Shown one piece after another: positions 1 to 7,866 of a stretch of 64,000 bases of DNA (position 1 is its first letter; each line of letters starts with the position of its first letter). The notes beneath the pieces were generated by a model, which ran no database searches, was not told the origin of the DNA, and saw only the letters and a list, made by a program, of their open reading frames with translations. Source of the stretch: Paraburkholderia phytofirmans PsJN. GTDB taxonomy: Bacteria; Pseudomonadota; Gammaproteobacteria; Burkholderiales; Burkholderiaceae. The position numbers and the translations under genes are program-made. The stretch covers positions 1,302,001 to 1,366,000 of the forward strand of contig NC_010676.1 of the NCBI RefSeq assembly GCF_000020125.1. The letters run 5' to 3'.

Positions 1-549
1 CTCGCCACGCTTGGAGCGTCAGCGGGACTGGACCCTGAGATTCTTCGACGCTGGGCTGCGAGCCTGATGCTGTTCTTCGGTCTTGTCATGTTATCGGGCA
101 CGCTTCAAAGGGCTTTTTCGCGGCTCAGTTCTGTCATCGGTGCAAAGGGCCAGCAGGCGCTCGACGATGTGAAAGGAAACGGATTGCTCGGGCAGGCGAT
201 GATCGGGCTGTTGCTGGGGTTCGTCTGGACCCCCTGCGTCGGCCCGACGCTGGGTGCGGCAACGTCGCTGGCGGCACAAGGTCAGGACCTCGGCCATATT
301 GCCATCGTGATGGCGCTGTTCGGTTTGGGTGCGGCGCTGCCGCTCGTTTTGCTCGGAACGATCTCGAGAGTTTCGCTCACGAAGGTGCGCGGCACGCTTG
401 CCGCGTGGGGCAAGACGGCCCGCTGGACGCTCGGTGCCCTTTTCGTTGTCATGGGAACGATCGTCATCACCGGCGTCGACCGTCAGTTGGAAACCCTTCT
501 CCTGTCCGTCAGTCCAGCCTGGCTCACTACTCTGACAACATCCCTATGA
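1..549 (+). CDS. CcdA-type cytochrome c biogenesis / thiol-disulfide transport membrane protein (5' end missing)
   Basis: The frame is open to the left edge of the window, so the N-terminus is missing and 182 residues are visible. The residue stretch GFVWTPCVGPTLGAA is the Cys-Pro-containing helix of the CcdA/DsbD membrane domain, followed by hydrophobic helices around AIVMALFGLGAALPLVLLG. Family members pass electrons across the inner membrane to periplasmic thiol proteins. It converges on the HD-GYP gene and lies in the same 12-kb redox island as a full-length DsbD, which suggests a shared role in thiol or metal stress (inference). Its promoter is outside the window, so membership of the ECF regulon cannot be tested. 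Confidence 0.8.
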   Translation, partial: LATLGASAGLDPEILRRWAASLMLFFGLVMLSGTLQRAFSRLSSVIGAKGQQALDDVKGNGLLGQAMIGLLLGFVWTPCVGPTLGAATSLAAQGQDLGHIAIVMALFGLGAALPLVLLGTISRVSLTKVRGTLAAWGKTARWTLGALFVVMGTIVITGVDRQLETLLLSVSPAWLTTLTTSL

Positions 550-613
550 GAACGGGTCTGCGGCACGTCGGCGCAGGGAGCTACTGTCCGCATGACTCGC
601 CAGGCAAGCGGTG

Positions 614-1576
614 TCATGACAAGGTGTGTAGCTGCCCCGTAACGCGCGCAATGAGTGCCAGGTCTGGTGAGGGAGCCAAGTCGGCGGCACTCGCCTTGTT
701 TCCCGTCGGCAGCATCGTGGAGAACATGCCTTTGAATCGGTAGCCTGCTGTGCAGGCTGGACAATATACTTCGGTATCCTTGAGTGTATCCGACCTGACG
801 ACCACAGTTGGACCGCACGTCTGGCAATACTGGAGGGGTATTCCTTCATCGCTATGGCCTGCGATGTGGTACAGGTTGAGGCTCCCACCCAGTGTCAGAA
901 ACATTTCTCCATATTCGCGATTGAACTGCGTGCCGAGATTGTCGCGTACGACAGCAAAGGCATCGTCAATCGGCATTGCCTTACGGTACGGGCGTGTACT
1001 GGTCATGGCGTCAAAGGCGTCGCAGATGCCGATGATTGCGGCCATGGGGGTGATCTCATTGCCAGCGAGGCCTAACGGATAAGCCTTGCCGTCGGGTCGC
1101 TCGTGGTGGGCGTAAACTGCGTCAGCGATGCGTTCGCCGAAAGGGTGCTTCGCAAGCAGTCGTTTGCCGACTTCAGGGTGCGTTCTGATGACGGCATACT
1201 CCGCAGCGGTCAAACGCTCTGTTTTGAGCAAGACCGAATCGGGAACGGCGATTTTGCCCAGATCATGCAGGAATCCACCCACCGAGACGTTCGCCGCATC
1301 GCGATCCGAAAGACCAATCTGTCGTGCCAGCAGACTCGCGTAACGGGAGACTCGCCACAAATGTCCGCCGGTGTAGGGGTCTCGGGCCTCTACCACCCAC
1401 GCAAGTGCGAGCAGACTATCAAGAAGCGGTCGATCCACACTGTGTGCGGATTCCGCCTGGCCGAACAGACGTGAAGCGAGGCTGAGCATCGTTTTTAGAG
1501 TCATGGTCACAATGGAAGCATTTCTCAGGGACATTTCTGGCAAACGGGAAGCCGCTGCAAACGACGGACTGTCCAT
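614..1576 (-). CDS. HD-GYP domain protein with C-terminal zinc-ribbon-like module
   Basis: 320 aa. The HD-GYP domain spans about residues 48-240, with the HD pair at 104-105 (GGFLHDLGKIAVP) and the family motif at 157-167 as HHERPDGKAYP, where the usual GYP is AYP. The metal-binding histidines are retained, so c-di-GMP phosphodiesterase activity is possible but not certain. The C-terminus carries two CxxC pairs (C251/C254 and C272/C275) that look like a zinc ribbon and are not part of a standard HD-GYP enzyme. An exact ECF-type promoter (1627-1652) lies about 50 bases upstream, so it is probably driven by the sigma factor at 5661. The start is not certain because no clear ribosome binding site precedes it; ATG codons at residues 15 and 25 are alternatives. 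Confidence 0.85.
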   Translation of the reverse strand: MDSPSFAAASRLPEMSLRNASIVTMTLKTMLSLASRLFGQAESAHSVDRPLLDSLLALAWVVEARDPYTGGHLWRVSRYASLLARQIGLSDRDAANVSVGGFLHDLGKIAVPDSVLLKTERLTAAEYAVIRTHPEVGKRLLAKHPFGERIADAVYAHHERPDGKAYPLGLAGNEITPMAAIIGICDAFDAMTSTRPYRKAMPIDDAFAVVRDNLGTQFNREYGEMFLTLGGSLNLYHIAGHSDEGIPLQYCQTCGPTVVVRSDTLKDTEVYCPACTAGYRFKGMFSTMLPTGNKASAADLAPSPDLALIARVTGQLHTLS

Positions 1577-1626
1577 TTTGTTTTGTGCGGTCGACGTGTT
1601 ATGCCAGTGCGACCTCGCCCCTTGAA

Positions 1627-1652
1627 TTCGTTCAGAAAGTGCTTCGGGTTAC
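1627..1652 (-). promoter_or_regulatory. ECF sigma (SigF-type) promoter for the HD-GYP gene
   Basis: On the minus strand GTAACC (1652-1647) and CGAA (1630-1627) are separated by exactly 16 bases, matching the known Caulobacter SigF promoter pattern with no mismatch. The predicted transcript start near 1620 is about 45 bases upstream of the HD-GYP start codon. Confidence 0.75.
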
Positions 1653-1734
1653 ACGGAAGAGGGTATTTATTTGCGACGGCAATGCGGTCCAAACCGAGTA
1701 CTGACCTGCGCTCATCTGAAGAAATTGTGTCATG

Positions 1735-3837
1735 TCATCCGGCGGATGAATTGCTTTTCGCTGTTCTGGCGGGCGTGGCGTTGTCGAGCGCATGGAAGAG
1801 CGTCGAAGTTTGCAAGATCTCAGGCAGCAATTGCCCTTGTGGCATGCGAGGCCCATATACCACGTCGAGCGGAATGCCGAAACGACCGAAACGCTGGATG
1901 TAGGCGAGCACTCCGGGGTTATACCGGCTCCAGTCGGCTCGCATGCGCACGATATTGTCCTGTCTGAGCCGGGTGCGCACGGCAGCCGTGTCCAGAACGG
2001 ATAGCTCATTGACCTTGCAGGTGAGACACCAGCTTGCCGTTACGTCGACAAGCACAGTCTTGCCGCTCGCGACCAGCGCGCTGATTGCATTCGGATCGAA
2101 CGCTTGCCATTCGGTCGGCGGAGCGCTTCGGTCTCCTGTGCCGAAAGGGGGGAGCGAGGAAATTGCAATGGCGCAGCACGCGAGGAGCGCAGTCGCTGCG
2201 CCTGACCATCGCGCGGTCCGCAGGCTTCCCCATCGGGTCTCGGCGGCCCGCACGGCAAGCATGGCAATCAGCACGATACTGACGAGTGACGCGACGGCCA
2301 TCCCCGCAATATTCCACAACGACGCAATCAGCCAGATAGAGGTCGTGAGCAGCAGCAGGCCCATGATCTTGCGCAACTGGATCATCCACTGGCCGGGGCG
2401 CGGAAGCCGCGTCGCGAGCGACGGCGCCAGTACCAATGTCAGGAAGGGAAGTGCCATTCCTACCCCGAGCGCGAGAAGCACCGCCGTAATCTCGAGCGGC
2501 CTACGTGCCAATGCAAAGCCGACCACGGTGCCGACGAGCGGAGCCGAGCACGGTGTGGCAAGAAGCGTAGAAAGCATGCCGCCGAGGAACGCCTCGACAA
2601 GCGGCCCCCGATTGGTTGCACCGCTCGCACCTCCGGAAAGGAATGGCGGAAGACCGATCGGGAGCCAGTCAAAGAAGCTTGCCGCAAACAGCGTCGTGAC
2701 GACGGCCATGCCTGCGAGGAACCACGGTTGCTGGAACTGTATGCCCCATCCAAGCGACGCACCCGCGAGTTTGAGGATGGACAGCACGGCGGCAAGCAAT
2801 CCGAACGAAGTGACGATTCCCAGGGCCGTTGCGAGCGCCACCCGCCTTGCCGTTTTGCGTCCGGTGCTTGCGGCTTTCACTACCGAGAAAACCTTGATTG
2901 AAAGAACGGGCAACACGCATGGCATGAAGTTCAGAATCAGGCCGCCAAGCAGCGCCAAGCCCAGAATGACGACGATGCCGTGACCGTCGTCTCCCGTGGG
3001 GACGACTGATGCGGTCATGAATTCGGCCGCTCTGGATCCGTCCACCACCGTCAGGCGCAGCGGCTCTTTCGCTGCAGCGGCAGGCGGCAATTCGACTTCC
3101 AGTGCAGCCCGGTGGCCGTGGTTTGAGAGGTGTACGTGTGGCGCTGCGGGCAGACCGGCCTCGGCTCCTTCGACGAACAGGTCGGGCGACAGAAACGGGG
3201 TGCCCTCGCTGCGCAGATCGACCTTCAGGCGCCGGCCGGCGGAGGTTTGCTCCAGCGTGCTATGCACCACGCCGATTCCGGCCTCTGCGGGCGTCTGCGG
3301 CACCCTTTGCGCCGCTGCGGCGATAGCTGCGGCTTCGCTTGATGGTCCGTCCATGCCCGGCGGCAAGGTGAGCGCCACCTCCGCATGTTCGGGCACGCAA
3401 ACATTCGCGCAACTCGCATAGTCGAGCGTCAGCGCAATGCGGGTCGCCTCGTGCGGATGGTCCAGCTTAAGGCTCACCGGCAGAATCAGATCGCCCGTAT
3501 AGACACTGTTTTGCAGACCCGAGATAACGAGGCGGGACGGCGCCGGCCAGGACACGGATGCCGATGCGACATTCCGGGACCGGGACCAGTCGAAAATCGG
3601 CGCGATGCCGGCATCGCCAGGGGTGCGCCAGTAACCATGCCAGCCGTTCGGATAGCGAAATTCGACGCCTATCTGCAGCGTGTTCCCGGCTACGCCGTCG
3701 GTTGCCGTGATGATGCGCACACTGGCGCGCTGATCGCCGGCCCAGTTCGAGGACGCCGCACGAGCCTCGAACGATGGAGCAAGAAGAAGCGTTGCGACGA
3801 GGACGAAGAAGGCGCCAACACGAGTGAATCGGGGCAT
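1735..3837 (-). CDS. Thiol:disulfide interchange protein, DsbD/ScsB-like
   Basis: 700 aa from the chosen ATG, which has a strong GAGGAG site 7 bases upstream; an in-frame start 19 codons earlier has none. There is a signal peptide (ending near ARA, residue 27), then an N-terminal periplasmic domain with the CANVCVPEHAE cysteine pair. A DsbD membrane domain follows, with NFMPCVLPVLSIKVFS and LATPCSAPLVG supplying its redox Cys-Pro helices. A C-terminal thioredoxin domain carries WCLTCK near 603-608. DsbD proteins carry electrons from cytoplasmic thioredoxin to periplasmic partners. The N-terminal domain resembles ScsB-type (copper-sensitivity suppressor) proteins rather than E. coli DsbD. It follows the DUF1223 gene by 77 bases on the same strand, so the two probably form an operon. 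Confidence 0.9.
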   Translation of the reverse strand: MPRFTRVGAFFVLVATLLLAPSFEARAASSNWAGDQRASVRIITATDGVAGNTLQIGVEFRYPNGWHGYWRTPGDAGIAPIFDWSRSRNVASASVSWPAPSRLVISGLQNSVYTGDLILPVSLKLDHPHEATRIALTLDYASCANVCVPEHAEVALTLPPGMDGPSSEAAAIAAAAQRVPQTPAEAGIGVVHSTLEQTSAGRRLKVDLRSEGTPFLSPDLFVEGAEAGLPAAPHVHLSNHGHRAALEVELPPAAAAKEPLRLTVVDGSRAAEFMTASVVPTGDDGHGIVVILGLALLGGLILNFMPCVLPVLSIKVFSVVKAASTGRKTARRVALATALGIVTSFGLLAAVLSILKLAGASLGWGIQFQQPWFLAGMAVVTTLFAASFFDWLPIGLPPFLSGGASGATNRGPLVEAFLGGMLSTLLATPCSAPLVGTVVGFALARRPLEITAVLLALGVGMALPFLTLVLAPSLATRLPRPGQWMIQLRKIMGLLLLTTSIWLIASLWNIAGMAVASLVSIVLIAMLAVRAAETRWGSLRTARWSGAATALLACCAIAISSLPPFGTGDRSAPPTEWQAFDPNAISALVASGKTVLVDVTASWCLTCKVNELSVLDTAAVRTRLRQDNIVRMRADWSRYNPGVLAYIQRFGRFGIPLDVVYGPRMPQGQLLPEILQTSTLFHALDNATPARTAKSNSSAG

Positions 3838-3914
3838 CGCTTGCTCCTCATCGAGAAGATTGTAAGTACATCGGGTTTTCACAAGGCGTCCCACCGAGAC
3901 GGAGGGAGCGCACG

Positions 3915-4607
3915 CTAAGGCTCATCTGTCACGCGGGCAGCGCCGACAATGTGTCCGTCCGGGGCCTCGAGCAATACCGCGGTCTTCTCGCCCACAGGGA
4001 CCTGGGGGTTGAACATAGCCGGTTTGCCAGTCCATTGACCAATCGGCTCGAACGAGCGAACGATGTTGGACTCCTTCAGCGTTCGCCCTCCGTTTTCGCC
4101 ACGCCCGACGGCGGTCACGTGCTGCGCGTCGTAACCCACCAGAATCACCTGCGCGCTTCCGGAGCCGGCACCGACCGAAACCATAATGGCGTTGCCTTTG
4201 CGCACCGCGGACAACGGCGCGGACGTTGAATCCGCAGCCTTCGCTTTCTGAATCGCGACCTCGGCGGACGAGCGGTCCGAACCCACGAGGGCAGTTGTTC
4301 CGTCGACGACCATTTCGGGTGTGTAGGAGCCGTCGCCGAAGCGTCGCCCGTATTCAGCCTGACGTTGAGTGGCGATATCGAGGGAAAAAGGGTCCTTCCA
4401 TCCGAGGCTGTTCCAGTAGGTGACGTGAAAAGCCAAAGGGAGAATGTCGCTTCGCTGCTGACTTAACTCCGACAGATAGGCGTCAGCCGGCGGACAGGAT
4501 GAACAGCCTTCGGACGTGAAAAGTTCGACAACCACCGGTCGGGGCATTGCTGCAGCAACCGGGAGAGCCACAAGCAGTGAAATGGAAGCAAGCAGACGGG
4601 ATAGCAT
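3915..4607 (-). CDS. DUF1223 secreted thioredoxin-like protein
   Basis: 230 aa with an N-terminal signal peptide (cleavage near VAAA, about residue 20). The motif VVVELFTSEGCSSCPPADA and the later THVTYW-like and YTPEMVVDG stretches are diagnostic of DUF1223, a thioredoxin-fold family with a CxxC-type cysteine pair. The biochemical function is not established. The position directly upstream of the DsbD/ScsB-like gene suggests it receives electrons from that membrane reductase (inference). No exact ECF promoter was found upstream of it. Confidence 0.85.
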   Translation of the reverse strand: MLSRLLASISLLVALPVAAAMPRPVVVELFTSEGCSSCPPADAYLSELSQQRSDILPLAFHVTYWNSLGWKDPFSLDIATQRQAEYGRRFGDGSYTPEMVVDGTTALVGSDRSSAEVAIQKAKAADSTSAPLSAVRKGNAIMVSVGAGSGSAQVILVGYDAQHVTAVGRGENGGRTLKESNIVRSFEPIGQWTGKPAMFNPQVPVGEKTAVLLEAPDGHIVGAARVTDEP

Positions 4608-4879
4608 GAGTTGACTCCTGGTGAGGATCTTTCATGCATTGGTCGCGGTGGGGCAGGCGATATGACAGCCCGACGAGAAAAAGCTGAGGGGCCTCTTAAG
4701 CAGCGTCGTTGTTATTGGGAACCCTGAAAGGGGGAACAATTCCGGTTATATCTCGTGTCATCTTTGGCGCCGAGCCACGACCAAAGGACGGAAGGTAAGT
4801 GTCCGTTGTAGTCAGGTGAAGCGTTGCCTTTCCGCTATTTGCCGAGCGGTGGGCAGACGTCGAACCGGAGAACCCTGTC

Positions 4880-5560
4880 ATGTCATTGCAGAAACGTCTC
4901 GATGCCTTCAAGGCGACATTCGAGTCCGGGCTACCTCCTTACAATGTGCACCGTTCTGCCGTCGATACGCTCCAGCGGGCGACCGACGAACTGATCGAAT
5001 CCGGTCTTGCTGAGCGAGCAAAAAAGGTCGGCGACGTTGCGCCGTGTTTTATCCTGAAGGATCCAGACCACTGGCCGATCGGTTCGCGCAAGCTGATTGC
5101 CGACGGTCCGCTGGTACTGACGTTCTATCGCGGCGTGTGGAGCCCATACTGCAATCTGGACCTTCAGGCGCTGCAGGCGGCACTGCCCGACATCGTCGCC
5201 CGTGGAGCGAGCCTGATGGCAATTTCGCCGCAGAACGCGGTCAATAGCCGCAGGACGATCCATGAGAACCGCCTCAGTTTCCCGATACTCGGCGACCCAC
5301 GCGGTGAACTTTCGGCAGCCTACGGACTGCGCGTCGCGTTGCCGGACTATCTTGTCGAACTGTACCTGACCACATTCGGGACCGACCTGTCGTCATTTAA
5401 CGACGACCCCTCGTGGACGCTGCCGATGCCGGCGAGGTTCGTCATCGACCAGGACGGCATCATCGCTTACGCCGAGGTGAGTCCGGACTTCACGAAACGT
5501 CCCGACCCCGCCGAGCTGCTTCCGGTTCTTGATGGACTTGTCGCCGGAGGCCGGGCATGA
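4880..5560 (+). CDS. AhpC/TSA-family peroxiredoxin-like protein with Ser at the first active-site Cys
   Basis: 226 aa. It aligns by eye with the peroxiredoxin-like protein at 18001: both have an N-terminal helical segment, then a thioredoxin-fold domain with FYRG and a PYCN stretch. The family normally has WCPYC; here the motif is WSPYC (Ser88, Cys91; the codon is AGC at 5141-5143). Loss of this Cys should abolish or alter ordinary peroxidase chemistry. It lies just upstream of the ECF sigma gene on the same strand. A weak two-to-three-mismatch version of the ECF promoter (4795-4820) is not convincing. Confidence 0.85.
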   Translation: MSLQKRLDAFKATFESGLPPYNVHRSAVDTLQRATDELIESGLAERAKKVGDVAPCFILKDPDHWPIGSRKLIADGPLVLTFYRGVWSPYCNLDLQALQAALPDIVARGASLMAISPQNAVNSRRTIHENRLSFPILGDPRGELSAAYGLRVALPDYLVELYLTTFGTDLSSFNDDPSWTLPMPARFVIDQDGIIAYAEVSPDFTKRPDPAELLPVLDGLVAGGRA

Positions 5561-5644
5561 GATTTTTGCACCACGGCTCCAGGAGGGAAACATTTCTTTG
5601 CTATCCGCGTAAATGTTTATCACGCAGTTTATTTGGTGCCAACT

Positions 5645-5670
5645 GTAACCCGAACCCGCAATGAACCGAA
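5645..5670 (+). promoter_or_regulatory. ECF sigma autoregulatory promoter overlapping the annotated sigma start
   Basis: GTAACC (5645-5650) and CGAA (5667-5670) are separated by exactly 16 bases with no mismatch to the SigF-type consensus. The -10 element lies inside the first codons of the sigma ORF that begins with ATG at 5661. A transcript from this promoter would therefore begin downstream of that ATG. Confidence 0.65.
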
Positions 5671-6233
5671 CTACCGAAAATGGACCGGCGAGTCCCGTCG
5701 AAGAGAGACTGAAAGCTCTCTTCGTGCGCGGTCTGGATGGGAACGCGGCGGCTTATCAGGCGTTTCTCAGCGACCTGACCGGGCATCTGCGCGGATTCCT
5801 GAGAAAGCGTCTCTTCTATCTGCAAGACGATGTCGAGGACCTGGTCCAGGAGATTTTGCTGGCAGTGCATAATGGACGCCATACCTACCGTCCGGACCAG
5901 CCGTTGACGGCCTGGGTGCATGCGATCGCCCGCTATAAACTGGCGGACTTTTTTCGCGCACGCTCGCGCCGGGAAGCCTTGCACATGCCGCTGGACGATG
6001 AACTCGAGATCTTCGCCACCTGTGATGTCGAACCTGCGGAGGCCCGGCGTGACCTGAGCAAGCTGCTCGAACAGTTGCCCGACCGTCAGCGCCTGCCGAT
6101 TCTGCACGTCAAGCTGGAAGGGCTGTCGGTGACTGAAACCGCAAAGCTCACTGGCCTGTCGGAGTCGGCGGTCAAGGTTGGCGTGCACCGCGGTTTGAAA
6201 GCATTGGCACTGAAGTTTCAAGGCACATCATGA
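5661..6233 (+). CDS. ECF RNA polymerase sigma factor, SigF/NrsF-partner type
   Basis: 190 aa. Region 2 is seen as [15 protein letters not shown] followed by [17 protein letters not shown]; region 4 as [16 protein letters not shown] plus the helix-turn-helix [21 protein letters not shown]. It overlaps the anti-sigma gene by 4 bases (ATGA), the usual arrangement of an ECF sigma with its membrane regulator. The ATG at 5661 gives the longest frame, but the ECF promoter runs through it. A shorter product starting near CTG 5709 or GTG 5724, just before conserved region 2, is possible when that promoter is used. The five-promoter set in this window is its likely regulon. Confidence 0.9.
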   Translation: MNRTTENGPASPVEERLKALFVRGLDGNAAAYQAFLSDLTGHLRGFLRKRLFYLQDDVEDLVQEILLAVHNGRHTYRPDQPLTAWVHAIARYKLADFFRARSRREALHMPLDDELEIFATCDVEPAEARRDLSKLLEQLPDRQRLPILHVKLEGLSVTETAKLTGLSESAVKVGVHRGLKALALKFQGTS

Positions 6234-6871
6234 AGACAGAGGATCTTGTTTCACTGCTGGCCGCGGGGGTGCCCGCGATCGATCATAACCTTTCGGCAAA
6301 GCGATTCAGCTGGGCGATGTTATGCGGCGGTGTCGGTTCCACGGTGCTCATGGCAATCGTTTATGGCGTTCGCCCCGATATCGGCGCGGTGATTAAGACG
6401 CCGCTGTTCTGGATCAAGCTGGCTCTTCCGCTGTGCCTCGCATTCGCTGCGTTGCTGGCGACGGCGCGACTATCCCGGCCAGGATCTGCGGTAGGCCGCG
6501 CGTGGGCCGCGCTTGCCGCGCCTGTGCTCACCGTGTGGATTGCGACGCTCGTCCTGTTGTGGTTGGCCCCTCCCGATGCGCGCTTGCCCCTCGTAATGGG
6601 CAATACGTGGCGCGTATGTCCACGTAATATCGCGTTGCTTTCCGTGCCAGTTTTCATCACGGTATTCTGGGCTATGCGAGGTCTGGCACCCACGCGTCTC
6701 AGGCTGGCCGGTGCCGCAGGCGGCCTGCTGGCGGGAGCGACTGCCGCGGTTGCTTACTGTTTCCACTGCCCCGAGATGGGTGTGCCATTCTGGGCAGTCT
6801 GGTATCTCCTCGGCATGCTGATCCCCACGCTTGCTGGCGCGGCGCTGGGGCCCCGGTTGCTAAAGTGGTGA
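6230..6871 (+). CDS. nrsF: NrsF/DUF1109 membrane anti-sigma factor
   Basis: 213 aa with about six hydrophobic membrane segments and no periplasmic domain, typical of DUF1109. Two cysteines, Cys130 (NTWRVCPRN) and Cys180 (FHCPEMG), sit in the positions conserved in Caulobacter NrsF, where cysteines are needed to sense chromate or cadmium and release SigF. It is translationally coupled to the sigma gene by an ATGA overlap. The expected role is to hold the sigma factor at the membrane until a thiol-reactive metal or oxidant signal arrives (family knowledge). Confidence 0.88.
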   Translation: MKTEDLVSLLAAGVPAIDHNLSAKRFSWAMLCGGVGSTVLMAIVYGVRPDIGAVIKTPLFWIKLALPLCLAFAALLATARLSRPGSAVGRAWAALAAPVLTVWIATLVLLWLAPPDARLPLVMGNTWRVCPRNIALLSVPVFITVFWAMRGLAPTRLRLAGAAGGLLAGATAAVAYCFHCPEMGVPFWAVWYLLGMLIPTLAGAALGPRLLKW

Positions 6872-6979
6872 GTTGGACCGCTGGAAGGTCAAACTGTGTT
6901 CAGCCAGCGCTATGCAGAGGTGCGTGCTGAACACCTGGCGCCGCGTACCTGAAACCCAACCTTACTTTTTGCGTGTTCT

Positions 6980-7005
6980 GTAACCAATCCGGGCCAATAG
7001 GCGAA
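6980..7005 (+). promoter_or_regulatory. ECF sigma promoter for the DUF4148 transcript
   Basis: GTAACC (6980-6985), a 16-base spacer and CGAA (7002-7005): an exact match to the SigF-type pattern. The predicted start near 7012-7014 coincides with the beginning of a perfect hairpin and a small ORF. Confidence 0.75.
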
Positions 7006-7012
7006 ATACCTT

Positions 7013-7147
7013 ATGAAGCACAGGTATAAGCCTGTGCTTGAGCGATCGACGCCGGGAATGCCGGACGACCTGGAGCGCCAGGATTGGTTGGCATTCGGGC
7101 AGGTCGACCAATACTCCGATCAATACCCCTTTGGGAGAGTATTGTGA
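7013..7147 (+). CDS. Possible 44-aa leader ORF upstream of and overlapping the DUF4148 gene
   Basis: An ATG at 7013, 8 bases after the -10 element, opens a 44-codon frame that ends in TGA at 7145-7147 and overlaps the GTG start of the next gene in a GTGA junction. The product would be soluble and charged, beginning MKHRYKPVLE. If transcription starts at the predicted site the mRNA would be leaderless for this ORF. There is no recognisable family. It may be a translated leader that couples to the secreted peptide, or chance. Confidence 0.3.
   Translation: MKHRYKPVLERSTPGMPDDLERQDWLAFGQVDQYSDQYPFGRVL
7016..7039 (+). promoter_or_regulatory. 5'-terminal mRNA hairpin
   Basis: AAGCACAGG (7016-7024) and CCTGTGCTT (7031-7039) form a perfect 9-bp stem with a 6-base loop. 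It would be the first structure in the ECF-driven transcript. No U-tract follows, so it is not a standard terminator; an mRNA-stabilising 5' stem or a regulatory leader is more likely. Confidence 0.5.
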
Positions 7148-7389
7148 AAGTGAACAAGTTGGTCATTATCATGGCCGTGGCAACTCTCGGCATGTCGGCG
7201 CTGGCGAGTGCGCAGCCTGTGCAGGGCGCTGATGGAAACTCAATAGCGGCAGGATCGAATCAAGGTCCGAAGACTCGCGAGCAGGTGCGTGAAGAACTGG
7301 CTCATGCGCGCATGAACGGTACTATCCCGCGTTTCGGCAATCCCGATCCTTATGGGCCTGGCGGCACACCGAATTCCATCCGGCGCTAA
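7144..7389 (+). CDS. DUF4148-like small secreted protein
   Basis: 81 aa from GTG 7144, chosen because GGGAG lies 6 bases upstream and because it places the signal peptide (KLVIIMAVATLGMSALASA) at the N-terminus. The mature peptide is about 58 residues, with TREQVREELAHAR matching the short helical segment of DUF4148 proteins that are common in Burkholderiales. Function is unknown. An exact ECF promoter lies about 130 bases upstream, so it is probably an envelope stress peptide under the local sigma factor. Confidence 0.7.
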   Translation: MKVNKLVIIMAVATLGMSALASAQPVQGADGNSIAAGSNQGPKTREQVREELAHARMNGTIPRFGNPDPYGPGGTPNSIRR

Positions 7390-7866
7390 ACGGAGGGCAG
7401 GGAATAGCCAGGAAAACTGACCGTCGAGGTTCAATCCGTTCGCGGTAGTAATGCGGCTACGGAGGATCATGACGTGAGGCACGTCTCGTGGTATGCGAAA
7501 ACCAGGTTCCGGTCGGAATGAGTCGGGTGTCGTATATGGTTATCCTAATGATTGGCTGTTGAGAAGGAAACTGAAGATCCAATACCAACGATGCAGACGG
7601 CGACGAAGCGCGAGCGCGAGTTGATGCAAATGCAAAACCGGTTGCTGGAACTTTCCAAAATGCACTGATACTGTCCCGTGCGTCGTTCCCGATTCTGCCT
7701 TGTGTGCGATTTCGACATTCCCACAAGCAGCGGTTCGGCAACCGGATGTGAGGCGGTCGGCTCCATCCGGGCGACGTCGTTGTGATCGGACCACCTGTCA
7801 TTGGTGCGAGTTCGCTCGATGAGTCATGGAGAACGGACCCGGTATTACACGGCAGCAGAGGCAGAC
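7390..7866 (+). other. Intergenic stretch, nothing recognised
   Basis: About 480 bases between the DUF4148 and patatin genes. Short overlapping frames exist on the minus strand but show no family similarity or ribosome binding sites. No ECF-type promoter was seen. Confidence 0.5.

Noticed and set aside
4795..4820. GTAAGT-N16-TGAA upstream of the Ser-variant peroxiredoxin gene
   Set aside because: It has mismatches in both elements, so it does not meet the exact-match standard used for the other five sites.
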